This document shows positions 5,004 through 5,048 of a DNA stretch of 5,048 bases, one piece after another. A program made the position numbers and the translations under genes. Source of the DNA: an uncultured Pseudomonadales bacterium (GTDB taxonomy: Bacteria; Pseudomonadota; Gammaproteobacteria; Pseudomonadales; Cellvibrionaceae); NCBI GenBank assembly GCA_938048505.1, contig CALIUX010000095.1, positions 1 to 5,048 on the forward strand. Direction: 5' to 3'. Numbering within the stretch: position 1 is the first letter of the stretch; each line of letters opens with the position of its first letter. The notes beneath the pieces are model-generated. The model made no database searches and had not been told where the DNA came from. It saw only the letters and a list, made by a program, of their open reading frames with translations.

Positions 5004-5048
5004 TGAAAATTGTCACTGCACAGCTCAATTACACCATTGGCGACCTTA
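5003..5048 (+). CDS. nadE: NAD synthetase, glutamine-dependent, N-terminal fragment (3' end outside window)
   Basis: Fifteen codons are visible, MKIVTAQLNYTIGDL. This is the typical first strand and turn of the nitrilase-like glutaminase domain found at the N-terminus of glutamine-dependent NAD synthetases (pattern MKI-AQLN-T-GD). The ATG shares its A with the pncB stop codon, and GAGGA lies 9 bases upstream. The product would amidate NaAD to NAD, the final step of the route encoded by pncA, pncB and nadD. A stand-alone nitrilase-family amidohydrolase has a similar beginning, so the call leans on gene context as well as sequence. Confidence 0.72.
   Translation, partial: MKIVTAQLNYTIGDL

Overview
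The window looks like chromosomal or island DNA from a gammaproteobacterium, probably free-living or marine. This is inferred from protein character and moderate base composition; no species can be named from the sequence. It holds five complete genes, two genes cut by the window edges, one intergenic stretch of about 600 bp and one compact divergent control region.

Left part (1-578, minus strand, open at the left edge): the N-terminal 192 residues of a KfrA-type protein, with a DNA-binding N-terminus followed by a long coiled coil. This class is common on plasmids and integrative elements. Its upstream side is very AT-rich and carries two abutting palindromes (630-653), candidates for its own operator. 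From 579 to 1181 there is no intact gene; 726-1009 may be a decayed gene.

Centre and right (1182-5048): a divergent NAD salvage locus. Leftwards run nadD-like (2451-3005), nrtR (1765-2454) and an ADP-ribose pyrophosphatase (1182-1763), with a 4-bp overlap and a 1-bp gap between genes. Rightwards run pncA (3135-3773), pncB (3813-5003) and the start of nadE (5003 onward, cut by the window edge). Together they encode nicotinamide -> nicotinate (PncA) -> NaMN (PncB) -> NaAD (NadD-like) -> NAD (NadE), the full Preiss-Handler salvage route. They also encode the NAD regulator NrtR and an enzyme that removes ADP-ribose, a reported NrtR effector.

The 129-bp divergent region (3006-3134) holds two promoter candidates lying on the same bases on opposite strands. 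Next to them is an array of GCAAC/GTTGC words forming nested perfect inverted repeats, the best candidate for the NrtR operator. The functions are individually known. The points worth a second look are the overlapping promoter and operator layout, the pairing of a catalytically degenerate NUDIX regulator with an intact NUDIX ADP-ribose hydrolase, and the position of the locus next to a mobile-element-type KfrA gene. No CRISPR array, rRNA, tRNA or intact transposase was seen.
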